A program made the translations under genes and the position numbers. Shown in pieces: positions 47,833-58,925 of a DNA stretch of 64,000 nucleotides; the first letter of the stretch is position 1; every line of letters begins with the position of its first letter. Origin of the DNA: Gnetum montanum (Eukaryota; Streptophyta; Gnetopsida; Gnetales; Gnetaceae); assembly GCA_015680685.1 (NCBI GenBank), contig MNCI01005250.1:227073-291072 (forward strand), given 5' to 3'. The notes under the pieces were generated by a model. It was not told the DNA's origin and did not search any database. It worked only from the letters and a program-made list of their open reading frames with translations.

Positions 47833-50161
47833 CTAAGTAGGGAGCTCACCTTGCATGGCTGGAGCAAGTGGTAATGGAGTTAAGGGTAGAAGAGATGTAG
47901 CCGGATGAGAAGGATGGTATGTTTGTGAAACATCACCCCTAGGAGAAGGAGTCCTATAATTTTCATGTGTTTGGTAGTGAGGTTGAGGGGTGTTGTAACT
48001 AGTAGAGTCACGTGGAGACATTGGCTACTGCACGTAATATCCATACGGGTCAGGTTGATGGTAAGGATACTATTTCCATGGTGGTGACATTCCCCATGAT
48101 TGTGGGTGCTGCCACTGTTGATACTGCTCAATTGGTTATGGTGGATTTCCACTTGGATAATACGTTAAGGGTTGGTAGAACTATCTTGGGTTACCTTGAG
48201 AATAAGGTAACCTTCAAGCTATTTGCCTTTTGTTCAATCATGGGTTGAGTGCATACACCCTAGACTCCTGCAGATGTGAGATTATAGGGCAACATCCCTT
48301 AGGATGGTTGTATTGACATATCTCGCATCCACTATCATTAGCTGTATCTAAATCCACAACCTCTTCGATGATGGCAACTTTGCCCTTACCTTTGTTGCAT
48401 GCATATTCTTCTTCTCTCTTTTTTCTCTTTTCCCGTTCACTACCTTGCTCTCTAGACTCCTCTACTATTTTGAGAACGATTTGAAATCTATTATCTAGGG
48501 AGTCCCACATTTGGTCTACCTTTGCCAATACTTCCAATACCAACTTTTGAATAGGCAAACTTTTCCTATTCACCATCTATTCGAGTGGTGACTCTTCTTC
48601 ATCCTCACAAAATCTTACTCCCTTTTTTCGGAGATAGGATCTCTATTATATTCCTCCACACTCTCTCTTTTCCTTAGCTCACCTTCCTCTTTAGCAACTT
48701 GCTTCAATAATCTTTGTACTTGATGGGTCCTAAACTCAGATAGCCTTCCTTGGACATATGTCCCAAGGGTTCTTCGCGTTTCATGCCTAAGCCCATCTAC
48801 AAGATGGCGTAGTTGATCCCTTTGCGAATAACCATGGCCAGAACAATGATGTAATAGTGCATAATATCGGCCCATGGAAGCATCCAAGGGTTCATGCCCT
48901 CCTTGTTTCCATCCTTGGATTTGCTTTCGTAGGTTGGACACTCAGGAGTATGTTTGGTACTTATTGTTGAACAATTCTAACTGGTACTCCACCTATGAAT
49001 GGATTCTGGTTCTGAGAACCAGTACTAGCTCTCCACTTCTTTGACTAGTGTCCGCAGGAATAACTTTAGTTTTTGCCATTCGTTTTCTATGTTTTGTAAG
49101 GTACATGCATCATGGAATGCTTGTAGATGATTTTGAGGATTAGTGTTGTATCTCCCTTCAAATCGTGGGATGTTGTTCATGTCTAATCTCTTGATCCTAC
49201 TATCTTTTTGGTGCCTTGTTGTGAGTCTAACAGCCTTAGTTATGTCTAGCATACTTCGAGTAGCGAGTAGGGGTTCATCGTGATTGTCTCGTTTGTGGTG
49301 TCTATGATGCCTATGTTGTTCCCTACTCTCCCTTCTTCCATGCTGTGATTCTCTAGAGTGCCCTCGTCCCCTTTCCTGATTGTTTCATCTATGACTCCCG
49401 TTTCGCCTACCCTTATCCTCATGGTCTTTTTCTTTGTGACTGCATTTAGATCCTGAAGGAGAGGGTGAAGGAGATGATAAAGGTAAAGAAGGAGGAGAAC
49501 CATCACCATGAAGATGCCTACCACCTTCTCTTCAGTGGTCGCGGCCTTGATCGCAGTTACGATTGGAATGTCCATCTTTGTCATGTGTTCATGTTCTTTT
49601 TTCAGATCCTTTGTGTCTGTCAATACTAGAATTTGGGTTATGGATAGTTGAGTGAAGATTCTGATACACAACCCTTTCATCGAAGTCAACAGGAGGAACA
49701 TCATTGTGTGGGTGATTGCTTGAGGCAAGTTCACCACCCTCATTTTCACCTAGGACATGTGGGACATTCTGCAACAACTTCCCCTTCATGGATTCATAAC
49801 GTCTCTCCTGTTGTAAATCCCTTTGATGTTGTGCCTCCGTGGGTTGATACTCTCTCGAGTCATGATCATGCACAACGTACTCTACTTGTAAGTGTTGCAT
49901 ACCAATTTGTGTGAGATCACGAAGAAGCATGCTCGGAATAGAGCGATCGAGAGGTAACACAATGTTACTTTCTAAATCACGCTAACGCAGCTGTTCATCC
50001 TGGTGAAGGATAAAGGTAAAGTTTGGTATATACTCATCGGGATAAACGTATACCACGTGAAACTATTGAGGGACTAGCGGATTATCATGTGTACTATGCC
50101 TTCGATTGTTCCCTGTATTAGACCTAGGCGGTGAAACACTTTCATACGAAGAAGGAGACAT
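47833..50161 (-). pseudogene. gag relic of element G
   Basis: The ATG at 50161 opens MSPSSYESVSPPRS. A Ser/Arg/His/Asp-rich low-complexity region spans about 49270-49640. The capsid-like core follows (LDMNNIPRFEGRYNTNP, AFHDACTLQNIENEWQKLK at 49200-49050; MSNLRKQIQGWKQGGHEPLDA and GLRHETRRTLGTYVQGRL at 48941-48730). The zinc knuckle C-E-I-C-Q-Y-N-H-P-K-G-C-C is near 48340-48300. A Pro/His/Tyr-rich tail ends at MQGELPT with TAG at 47833. Several frameshifts and stops break it. It is longer at the N-terminus than gag of A and H. Confidence 0.85.
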
Positions 50162-50285
50162 GATTGTCTATTCAGTGTGCAATGTATTATATATTATTAC
50201 TATTTTTCCTTGTAACCAAACCTAAGGGTTCGTTCCAACAATGAGAAAGATTTCCTAAGTTCTAATTAGTGCACAATCAAGAAAG

Positions 50286-50303
50286 TCCCTAGCAACGGCG
50301 CCA
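50286..50303 (-). other. Primer-binding site of element G
   Basis: The minus-strand sequence TGGCGCCGTTGCTAGGGA is the best-preserved copy in the window, one base inside the LTR. Confidence 0.88.
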
Positions 50304-50304
50304 A

Positions 50305-51105
50305 TGATGAGCGGCGAGGTATCCCTACGCTCAACTATACGAATACGAGTGTCCACGCATGATCTAGTCGAATTCCAAGGACTAAGTGCTTATGCACTTT
50401 TGTGAAACAAGGACGGGTTAGTCAATCGTTGTCTTCCCAAGCTTACTTGTATAGCATGATTGTATGGTTAAGTAAACTTGAGGTATATGAATTTTATATA
50501 TTTTTATGTTTTATGGCCTGGTGCTACAAAGGGAGGAGAGAGATAGCTAAGTAACTAGTTTAATTTAACTACTCAACTATGCTTTAACTAGTCCTAACAC
50601 TAGCATCTGTTCTCACTTGCTGCACACATTCTGAACCAATGCAACACTACATGGATTACCAAACGCTAATCGTTACTAGGTTACCAAGTGTTACACACAT
50701 GCTCGAAGTAATCGAACTGAGTGTGCTTACTTATGAGAGTTATAGGGTGAGAGAGAGAATATTAATTAAGGAAAGCATTAAATAACTATAATTAACATTA
50801 ATTAATCTATTATGGATGTTGCAAGGTTTATCACAAAGTTCGTCTTTATTGTCATACACAAAGTGTGCTCAGGTACACAATGCTCGAATGAGGATCTGTT
50901 CACTTTATGACTCCTACTGCGAGCATGCAGAAATAATTCTAACTCTGAGAGGGAGAAAAGGCAAGAGTTTGGGTCAGAGGCTAAGACTAATTAACAATCT
51001 ACTAAAAAAAAAACAACTCAAACCAGGTGCGCCCACTCTTATTTATAAGCGACAAGACAGATATCGAATACCCGATATTGCTTGGAAGGCCTTGATATCG
51101 CGTAA
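50305..51105 (-). repeat. 5' LTR of element G (outer end uncertain)
   Basis: It starts TGATGAGCGGCGAGG and matches 36284-36845 plus 45659-45892. A minus-strand TATAAATAAG box lies near 51041-51048, with GATATC motifs near 51060-51100. No CTCATCA end is found, so the last bases of U3 are missing and 51105 is approximate. Confidence 0.82.
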
Positions 51106-51639
51106 ATAAACATTTCTATTTAAAATACTTTCATAGAGGCCTTAATTCAAAATTAAATTATTTATCTACAATACATAATTAGCATAGCATTATAGATGGC
51201 TCAAAATTTGTCATGAAAAATCGAATATGTCTACTTTGTTTGAAGTTGAACAAAACATTTTTAAAAAAATTCTGACATTTAAAATTGTTAAATGAAATAT
51301 TATAATTATAAATTTAGTTAATTTATTATAAATTTTAAACAGTAAATTTCTTAATGATCTTTTTAAAACTTCTATCAAGAATATTTCTAATGCCTAATAT
51401 TTCTAAAATTTAGTGTACCAAATAAAATTTTAGTTTTAGTTTAACGCATTTTAATCTCTCTTCTTGAGCGCATGCTGTCATCCAAATTCTCAATATCAAC
51501 CCAGTGGCGGAAGAAACAGTAAGGCACCTGTTGAAGGAACAGGGATTAAACAAGTAATTGGGATTTTGTTATAAATGGAATTCTTTGATTCCGGTGGAAT
51601 TTTTCCCTTAAGAAGGATTTATTAACCACATAGTATTGA
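51106..51639. other. AT-rich stretch without recognised features
   Basis: No gene, LTR or repeat boundary can be supported. Confidence 0.5.
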
Positions 51640-52195
51640 TGCTTCCAGCAAACTATGGTTGCACTTGGCACATCCTATTAACATTCTCTGTTGGACTTTA
51701 ATTTTCCCCATTGAGGCAATAAAAGTTTTCCATAATTTCAGTTTAAAATTTTGTACTGCGTGCTTCAGTTAGCTTGACATGAACGAAAGCCCTGGCAATT
51801 TGAAATTGAATTTGCTGTCATGATTCATGAAACCCAGGAGACACCAACCATAGTTGATAACTATGCTGTCGTAGACCAACCAGATAAATTCTTTAAAATT
51901 CATCACTGGCTTATCTTAGGGAAGTTAAATAAATTAACTGTAACAGATGGGTTGTGTTGAAGCGCAGATGTCTTCATTCTCAGTATTAGGGTAGGCATGC
52001 AGATGTTATTCATTCAAACAGGATTTCGTTTGGTGTTATGGCGATTCTGGTATTATAGGAATTGCGTAGTGCAGATGAATCCCGTTTGCAGGACAGAACT
52101 CGGTCTATTTTGCCATGCTCGTACAATCCAACCGTCCTAATACGACTGATTTTGCCGATTCGAACACGGAACATGAGTAAACCGGTGCTGATCAT
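51640..52195. repeat. Unclassified dispersed repeat, copy 2
   Basis: It is homologous to 32095-32530 (see that entry) with several small indels; the ending GATTCGAACACGGAACAT (52157-52174) is nearly identical in both. It lies on the far side of element G from copy 1, in the same orientation. Confidence 0.65.
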
Positions 52196-53999
52196 CCTAA
52201 CGCCAAAGTGTTTAATGCTGGCTGTTTGTTTCTGTTTTTTGTTTTTTGTTTAAATACAAGCACATGAAAAAACCCCTCTCAGCTACCGGCCTTTAAAAAT
52301 ATTGCTACAACATATTGCTACAACATTGGGTTGGCAACATTGGTAAAACTCTCTGACAAGTTTTACAGTATGTAAAGTAATAAACAATCTAATATCTAAT
52401 TTGCCATTGTACTTTCATGCGATTACGCAATTTTACAAGGTATTTAGTTGAAATGAAATTCAAAATATTGGAAAGCTATTTTACTATTTTTAAAAACATT
52501 GCATGTGTAACTCACAGGGTATGTTCCCCATACATCTATATATATTTGAAAATTTCCTAGTTAAATTCTCACACTACTAGGACCCATACTGGACTTTGAA
52601 TAAGATGCATGAACATCATTCTCAACGGCGATTGCAAAGTTTTGGACACAGCAACATAAATAGTTTCAATTATTGGTTAAAATGACTCGGATTGGAGAAC
52701 AGGACAGAGTTCTAAAAATTGCGGGGGAAAATTCTACTTATTCACGGTAAAATCGAACTTAAATGGGTAGATTTCATTTTAGAAAATTTATATTTTATTA
52801 ATATTTACTACTCAAATTTTACTTTTATTGATTTTAAACTTAAATTTGTGTAAATGGTCTGAAGTAGAAATGCAAATATTATTAATGAACATATACAGAG
52901 AAAAAATGTTAACATAAAAAATAATATTGTACATACAAGAGTACATCTAATTTTGTTCTAGTACATCATAGGATTTCCCTATCAAGATACAAGCCATGAG
53001 CCTTAGGTTTCGATTATGATTTCCATTACATCCGAGAGAATTGAAACGGTTATAGAGATGAATATTCTACCTAAATCATACATCTAAACTCTACATCTCT
53101 ACAATATTAAGATTATTTTATTGCTAACAATCCATTTGCAATTTTTTGATTAAAGTAGTTTAGTTTTAACGATGTTCTACACTCTTAGCACCATTTGTTG
53201 AAGTAGAGGGGGATGTCCAACCCCCAAAAAATGAATAATAATATTTAAAACACTCAGAATACATCATATCATTAAAGAGAGAATCTAAAGGAAAAGCTTA
53301 AGAGTTTTAAGGTTTTCATTCTTACAACTGATCCTAAAAAACCTCCAGTTTGAGGTAGGAATAGAACCATTAACTCTTGTATGGTACAATCCAAACCACA
53401 AGCATTAATTGACAAGTCACCACATTTTTATTTTAAAATTAAAATCATATTTTTCCTTGGGGTTGTTGAAACCCAAAATAATTGAAACATAGGTATATCC
53501 AAGATTTATAGAAGTTAATAGGCTAAGACCCATACCACGAGGCTAACTTATTTAGTGTTAACCTTTTTTTCCTTAGACTTATTTGTTTCTTACATCATCA
53601 TGATAGTGATAAAGATACTCTAATCATATTAATCTTTATCTTTTTCTTAGATCATCATGATAGGGATAAAGATACTCTAATCATATTAATCTTTATCTCT
53701 GCATATTATCATCATCCTAGCGAGGACAAAATGATTCCACTACATGAAATTTGAAATTATTTTAATTTCTTTTTAATCCATTTCTCCTAAAAATCAGGAT
53801 GTGTTCTCACATTGTTCCAAATGCCTCCAAAACCCATGTAACTTTTACGATCTGCCAACTTTTAAAATGAGTTTGAAAAGCCTGCAATTTTCCCTGCATA
53901 TGCAAGGCGTGGCGCCCTGACACCAAATTTGACCCTCCAACAAATGTGGCGTAGGGGAGATGCATGCCACTCTGTTTTCCAAATGACAATTGCCGAGTC
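52196..53999. other. Intergenic DNA left of the J8-like gene
   Basis: Mostly AT-rich. It holds a two-copy 57-bp tandem repeat (53594-53701) and a possible SINE head on the minus strand near 53345-53430 (GGTTCTATTCC at 53358-53368, one change from the B-box consensus). No coding region is supported. Confidence 0.5.
53594..53701. repeat. 57-bp tandem duplication
   Basis: Units start at 53594 and 53651 with ATCATCATGATAG and run through TAATCTTTATC. The unit contains an inverted pair GATAAAGAT/ATCTTTATC. Only a few differences separate the copies, so the duplication is fairly recent. Confidence 0.85.
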
Positions 54000-54530
54000 A
54001 GTTGACGCCACATGTAAAATGACGTGGACCCACACGCAGGAGCGGATAAGCACAAACGCGGGAAAATCCATCGGTCCCACCACACGCGGCCGGACACGTG
54101 GATCTGACGAAGCAAACAAAATTAAACTAAACGGATAAGACGATAAGGCCTCTAATGTGGCGCAAAATTAGAGTACCAACCACGGCATTGTTTTATCCAC
54201 CGAATATTCTTAAAGTACTTTCTGGGATCCACTGTTAACAAAAATCCATCTGCGCAACCTTCTTTTTTTAACCCAAATCCTTGCAATTCCAAACCCAAAA
54301 CTGCGTGCAAGAACTGGGCCAGTACTTCCTTATTTCTGGTTTTGGTTATCGTTATCCAGGTTTCTTGCATCAATCCCGTCTTAGTTTGTTTAATTGGGTA
54401 TTTTTTCTATAATCCTTTTTGGGTAATCCAATCATACAGGATTGCCCACGTTTATCATTTAACGTCGCATCCACCGGGTCCGCCATTATTATTTAAGTCA
54501 CCTCTGCTACCCCGGGCCAGCCTCAATTAT
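54000..54530 (+). promoter_or_regulatory. Promoter region of the J8-like gene
   Basis: The sequence changes here from AT-rich to more GC-rich. It contains a G-box with ABRE-like flanks (ACACGTGG, core CACGTG at 54095-54100), a TGACGTGG element (54020-54027) and a GTTGACGC box (54001-54008). A TATA-like TATTTAA lies at 54490-54496, so transcription would start near 54520-54530, leaving a 5' UTR of about 140 bases. G-box/ABRE elements suggest light or abscisic-acid/stress input, which is inference from motif type only. Confidence 0.55.
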
Positions 54531-54667
54531 TGAAACAGTTCCCCTGGTTCTCATTGTGCCCTCGTTTTGTTCTCTATCATTTCTTGCTCTGTAAATTGTG
54601 TCTGGTTGCGGTTCTGGTTCTGGTTCTGGTCTGTTTATTAGGGTTGTTAGAGTTCCAAGTTTCGGCA

Positions 54668-55351
54668 ATGGCGATTGTTACAGGAAGATCCTTCGCCGGC
54701 AGATTCAAGACGTTGTTGCGGGATGACAGGAATCGCAGAGGATTCAGCCAAGTGCGCGCAGTGGCCACGATTGCGCCTCTGAGAGAAGACTACGAAGTTC
54801 TCAGGGTTAATCCTGGAGCTTCTCAGAAGGATATCAAAAAGGCCTTCAGGCAGCTCGCTCTGCAGGTAATTTTCGTGGACTATGCTGGATTTAATAAGAT
54901 TTTGGTCGGTTTCTTGAGATAGTTTTTGTGGGTTTTTTGTTGCGTTGTTGTTTGGTGTTAACCGTGTCCTGGTTTGGGCATTTCAGTATCACCCTGATGT
55001 CTGCAAAGGGGAAAACTGTGGAGTGAAATTTCACCGGATAAATCAGGCATACGAGGTTGGTGTTTTTGGATTTGTAATGTCAGGGTTGCTGGATCTTTGA
55101 TCTGAGTTTTTGGGCATTTTGGAGGCCTTTTTTGATTAATGGATTCCTATTGGGGTTTTGTTTTGCAGACATTGATATCAAGTTTGCAGCAGCAGCAGCA
55201 ACAAGAAGAACAGCAGTGTCATCCTGATTATTATGTGGAAGAGTTAATGGGGGTCAATGTGGATGGCTGGGATGAGTGGGAAGAATGGATGGGCTGGGAG
55301 GGTGCAGGAACCCTTGATTATTCAAACCACATCAACAGCAGCTTTGTCTAA
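54668..55351 (+). CDS. J8-type small DnaJ (J-domain) protein, probably chloroplast-targeted; three exons
   Basis: Exons 54668-54865, 54987-55055 and 55169-55351 join in phase 0 with GT...AG introns of 121 and 113 bp, giving 149 residues. Residues 1-38 are rich in Arg, Ala, Ser and Thr, like a transit peptide. The J domain starts near residue 41 ([20 protein letters not shown]) and has the HPD motif at residues 68-70, then [19 protein letters not shown] domains stimulate Hsp70 ATPase. The C-terminal [14 protein letters not shown] (123-136) and DYS-x-HIN are, as I recall, the signature of Arabidopsis chloroplast J8, of similar length. Residues 96-101 are six glutamines from CAG/CAA. The start was chosen for good context (GGCAATGGCG); an in-frame upstream ATG at 54530 would add 46 hydrophobic residues and lies at the probable transcription start. 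Confidence 0.92.
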
Positions 55352-55609
55352 GCGGCATTGCAGCTATTGATTACTCAGTTAACATGAATTTTATGTTTTA
55401 TTTGTAAAGATTTCCTTGTATAGATATCCCCTCTGGAATTTCTTGACCAATACTGGATAAATTATTAAACCCTCTTTTAGATCATGGGTTCCTGTTATCC
55501 TGGCAAGAATGTTTTAATTAATTGCCCTCCGTTGCCTGCCCAGCATCGTGAATACAGTGGGCAGTGCTGCTGAAACTTGTACATAACACATAAATGTTAT
55601 GCAGGATTC

Positions 55610-55615
55610 AATAAA
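55610..55615 (+). terminator. Poly(A) signal of the J8-like gene
   Basis: AATAAA lies about 260 bases after the stop codon, preceded by T-rich and TGTA-containing sequence. It is a plausible 3' end signal. Confidence 0.55.
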
Positions 55616-55619
55616 AGCT

Positions 55620-57886
55620 CGATTCAGCAAAATTCGATAATTTTCTTTACATCCATGCTATCGAAGTTGCCTAATTTCTGACGCTGCTTTCCGAGATGAA
55701 ACAATTGCTGATTTGTTCGTCATCAAACATATTTGGATAATATTTGCTGTTTCATTACGCTAATGTTACTGTATCTTACCTAATCGGGCAGATGGAATGA
55801 TCATTTAGTATCGAAATGAAATCCTTTTTCACAACGCTTAAATTGGAGATGTTTGTCGGCGAAATAGTATTTGCCATTTCATTGTTGCTAATTTTTTGAT
55901 GTTATCTATAATCTGGTAGATGGAATGATTATTCAGTATGGAAAGTAAATCAATCCCCTCCTCGGAAGTGGCAGATCAGCAATGTAACCGGGTGTTGAAA
56001 AATATCTGAATCCTTTTCACAACGCTTAAATTGGAAATATTTGCCGACCAAAGCAAGCAGTCTGAGCCTTTTCCGACCAGAATAAATAATCTATATGACC
56101 AACTGACATGAAATGGATATCTAATTGTTGTACTGAAGTTCAACCGAGGTTTAACAAGCAAAATAAAAGTTTTTACCTTAACCGAAAGGTAAAGAAAATT
56201 GGTGCGTTCAATCAACATCTGGATCAGGGGAGGAGCATGAAAGTCACTGTGGGACGACCTGGTTAGCCAAGGAGCCACAAAATCAGGAATCGGTCGTGTC
56301 AAAACTTGAGCTAAACATGTTGCTTTCAAACGTTGTATTGTTTTGGCGTACGTTGGTTGAATTTTTTGTTTTTGCTGTTTTGGAAGCATAAGCAGGTTCA
56401 TGTTCAGATTCACTGTCACTTACGTTTGGAACTTTGCATCCCCAACAATTACAATTGGATCCTGTTTGCTTTCTTGCTGCACAAGTCTCACGCCACTTTG
56501 GTATCTTCTGACGTACGCAAATGCCGTACCTAATGACTTTTACCTTTACTTGAATATGACACATCTTGCTTTACTCCACTCAACCTTCTTACTTTTACCT
56601 TTACTTGAATATGACACGTCTTGCTTTTCTCCACTTTACCTTCTTTGAATAAGACACATTTTTGGTTTTCCTAACCCGACTCCGTCATAGTTAAGATTAC
56701 AGTAAGCCTGCGTGGCCACACGACAATCGCTTGTCACAGAACCGGTGAAAACTTCCATTTTGCAATCTTAACCGCGATTCCTTCATGGTTACCTTGGTTG
56801 CGGTAGCAGTGAAGGGGTTAGGAATGCTCTTCTATCTTGATGTAACTTACAAAATTTATTTAGGGGTACGGTGGTTATGAAGTGATATAATGGTTATTAC
56901 TTATTTTTCAGCTATGAGGTTCGATTTCAAAGGACATGACTTATGGGAATTACATTTTACTTTAAGTTTGTAAACACTTCTAAGTGAACACCCTCCTTTA
57001 AGTGGTTCAAGTGGTTAGCTTATTGTTTTGGTAGGAAAATACACACATACACTTTAGCCATCTCTTATCTTTGCTCATATCTTTGCTCATTATTCTTAGT
57101 TCAAGTCACACTCGAAGTATCAAAGTATCATTCTAATATATCAAGTTGGTTACATGTCATAGGGTGTGTGTATAATCAAACAATTTTTTTGTTTCAACAT
57201 CATCCACTTAAACTAACACGGCATTATCTATTAAATAAGCAATAAAAATAGGTATTATTTTTCATTTATCATAAGATAAAAGAATAGCTTGACTTTTAGG
57301 GGAAGTGTTGAACCCCAAAAAAATAAATAGTTTGACTTTTAGTGTTCATTTCTATGTCAACTAAAAGGATGTTTACATAAAATTAAATGTTTAAAAAGTT
57401 TTTGTTGTAATGAATTAGATATACTTCTAGGCATATTCCTACAAAGTATAAATGATAAAAGTGATGTTTGCATATTAAGTGTTTATCAACCAAGGTTATT
57501 AAATTCTTTTTAGTTTTATAGTCAATGAGAGGATGCCTCAAGTGGTTAGTTCATTGTTCAATAAGCATTTGGAGGTAAATTTTTGTCAATTTTAATCACA
57601 TTTAAGTCATCATTATATTTTTCTAAAGTATCATCATATTCACATCTCCTCCACCTCATTCCCTCCCAAGTGCAACAACCTCCACCTACTTAGAAGGTTA
57701 AAATCTTTTAGTCAATCATTTATCCTATTGTATTATATAGATGCTGATGAGTAATGGTTTTAGTCAACTGCAATGATGTGACTATGTTGACGTAGCCTAT
57801 GCTACGTTGATGCAATAGCAATAAATACCTAAATACTGCATTAATGCATAGGTAGCATAATTGTGTCAATTTTATTTCTTGAATTT
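55620..57886. other. Intergenic DNA between the J8-like gene and element I
   Basis: No gene is supported. A local direct duplication lies at 55744-56050 (TTCACAACGCTTAAATTGGA at about 55829 and 56017). A 55-bp tandem repeat lies at 56536-56660. Weak tRNA-derived SINE-like heads occur near 56870-56945 (GGTTCGATTTC at 56918-56928) and around 57000 and 57535 (CAAGTGGTTAG). Open frames on the minus strand at 55976-56564 have no recognisable domain. Confidence 0.5.
56536..56660. repeat. 55-bp tandem repeat, two copies plus a partial third
   Basis: ACTTTTACCTTTACTTGAAT starts at 56536 and 56591. A partial third copy (TTGAATAAGACACAT) follows near 56645. Confidence 0.85.
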
Positions 57887-58743
57887 TGATGAGTGGCGAG
57901 GTACCCCTACACTCAACCATACAAATACGAGTGTTTCACGCACGATTTGGTCGAACTTCGCAGACGGGCTAGTTGTGGTATCTAGATAGTTACTCGTAGA
58001 TCGCAGTCCGCTGTCTTCCCACCTGGACTAGTATTAGCTTTGTCACGTATGGTTTAGTCCAGAGTGAGGTGTATGATGTATTACTACACTAATGCTACTC
58101 CTGGGTATGATGAGAAATAATATTAACTAAGCTAGGAGAGAGAGATGAGAGAGAATCTAATCTAGCCTCAGTGTGATGAGCATTCGTTCCTTAATCATCT
58201 GTACACATCTTGGACCTCGTGCACGACTACCACTAGGATTACCAAGCGCATGGCCTAGGTAGGCTACTGGGTTACCAAGAAGTCACACTTAAATGCTTGT
58301 GATTAAGTCGTACTCATTCCGCGTTACTAGGAGATAAGGGTAGAGAGATATTAACTAAGAAAGCAATAAATAACAATAACAATTAAATGATTAAGCTAAG
58401 TGGATGCTGCAATGATGAAGTAATCTCGATCTTTATTACTGGTCATGTGCATGTCCAAGTACGTCACACTCGAATAAGGATGTCGTACAATTACAATCAT
58501 CACATTGCGGGTATGCACTGGGAAAAAAGGGTTGAGAGGAAAAAAAATGACGTATTAAAAACTTAAACTTCAAAACTCTAAAAAACTGCCTACCAAATTT
58601 GCCTACCTCTTATTTATAGATGAGCAGACAAGCTGCGATATCGCGTACATGATATTGCATCTAGGTTGTGATATCGCATACGTGATATTGCGTACGCGAT
58701 ATCATGGCTACGATATCGCAGCCAACAAATTCATGACTCATCA
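57887..58743 (-). repeat. 3' LTR of element I
   Basis: The LTR is 857 bp, TGATGAGTGGCGAGG to CTCATCA. Read on the minus strand, GATATCGC palindromes (58635-58722) precede a TATAAATA box near 58613-58620. Confidence 0.92.
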
Positions 58744-58752
58744 TACTCCCAT
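58744..58752 (-). other. Polypurine tract of element I
   Basis: The minus-strand sequence CATGGGAGTA abuts the LTR; it is slightly degraded compared with GTGGGGGTA of H. Confidence 0.75.
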
Positions 58753-58925
58753 GACTGAATGAAAACTCGTCCTCGAGTTAAACTGAGAACAAGTTCCATT
58801 GATTACATAGTGGATAGGTATGGGATAATTGACTAACGAGTATGGATCCATGCCGTAGTGTGGAATCAAAACAAAATTGAGACACAACACAAAGAAAATC
58901 CTATAGCTAAAAAATTGAGTGGAAC

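Larger units (their letters stand above)
36284..51105 (-). mobile_element. Element G: pol-bearing LTR retrotransposon split by element H
   Basis: On the minus strand: a 5' LTR (50305-about 51105), a primer site (50286-50303), gag, protease, RT, a partial RNase H, then a fusion into the 3' LTR. The 3' LTR is in two pieces (36284-36845 and 45659-45892) because H inserted into it. Integrase, spacer and ORF2 are absent: a deletion joins RNase H near 45893 to the LTR. Both U3 ends lack the expected CTCATCA, so no target duplication is measurable. Confidence 0.85.

Noticed and set aside
52062-52253. tRNA gene suggested by a GTTCGAATC-like box on the minus strand near 52160
   Set aside because: No acceptor stem, D-arm or A box could be placed at the right distance; the sequence belongs to the dispersed repeat shared with 32095-32530.
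54530-54667. In-frame upstream ATG extending the J8-like protein by 46 residues
   Set aside because: The extension lies in the probable 5' UTR right at the expected transcription start, is strongly hydrophobic and unlike J8 N-termini, while the ATG at 54668 has better context.
55976-56564. Overlapping minus-strand open frames of 147 and 93 codons after the J8-like gene
   Set aside because: No recognisable domain, no convincing promoter or splice signals, and they overlap a duplicated non-coding segment.
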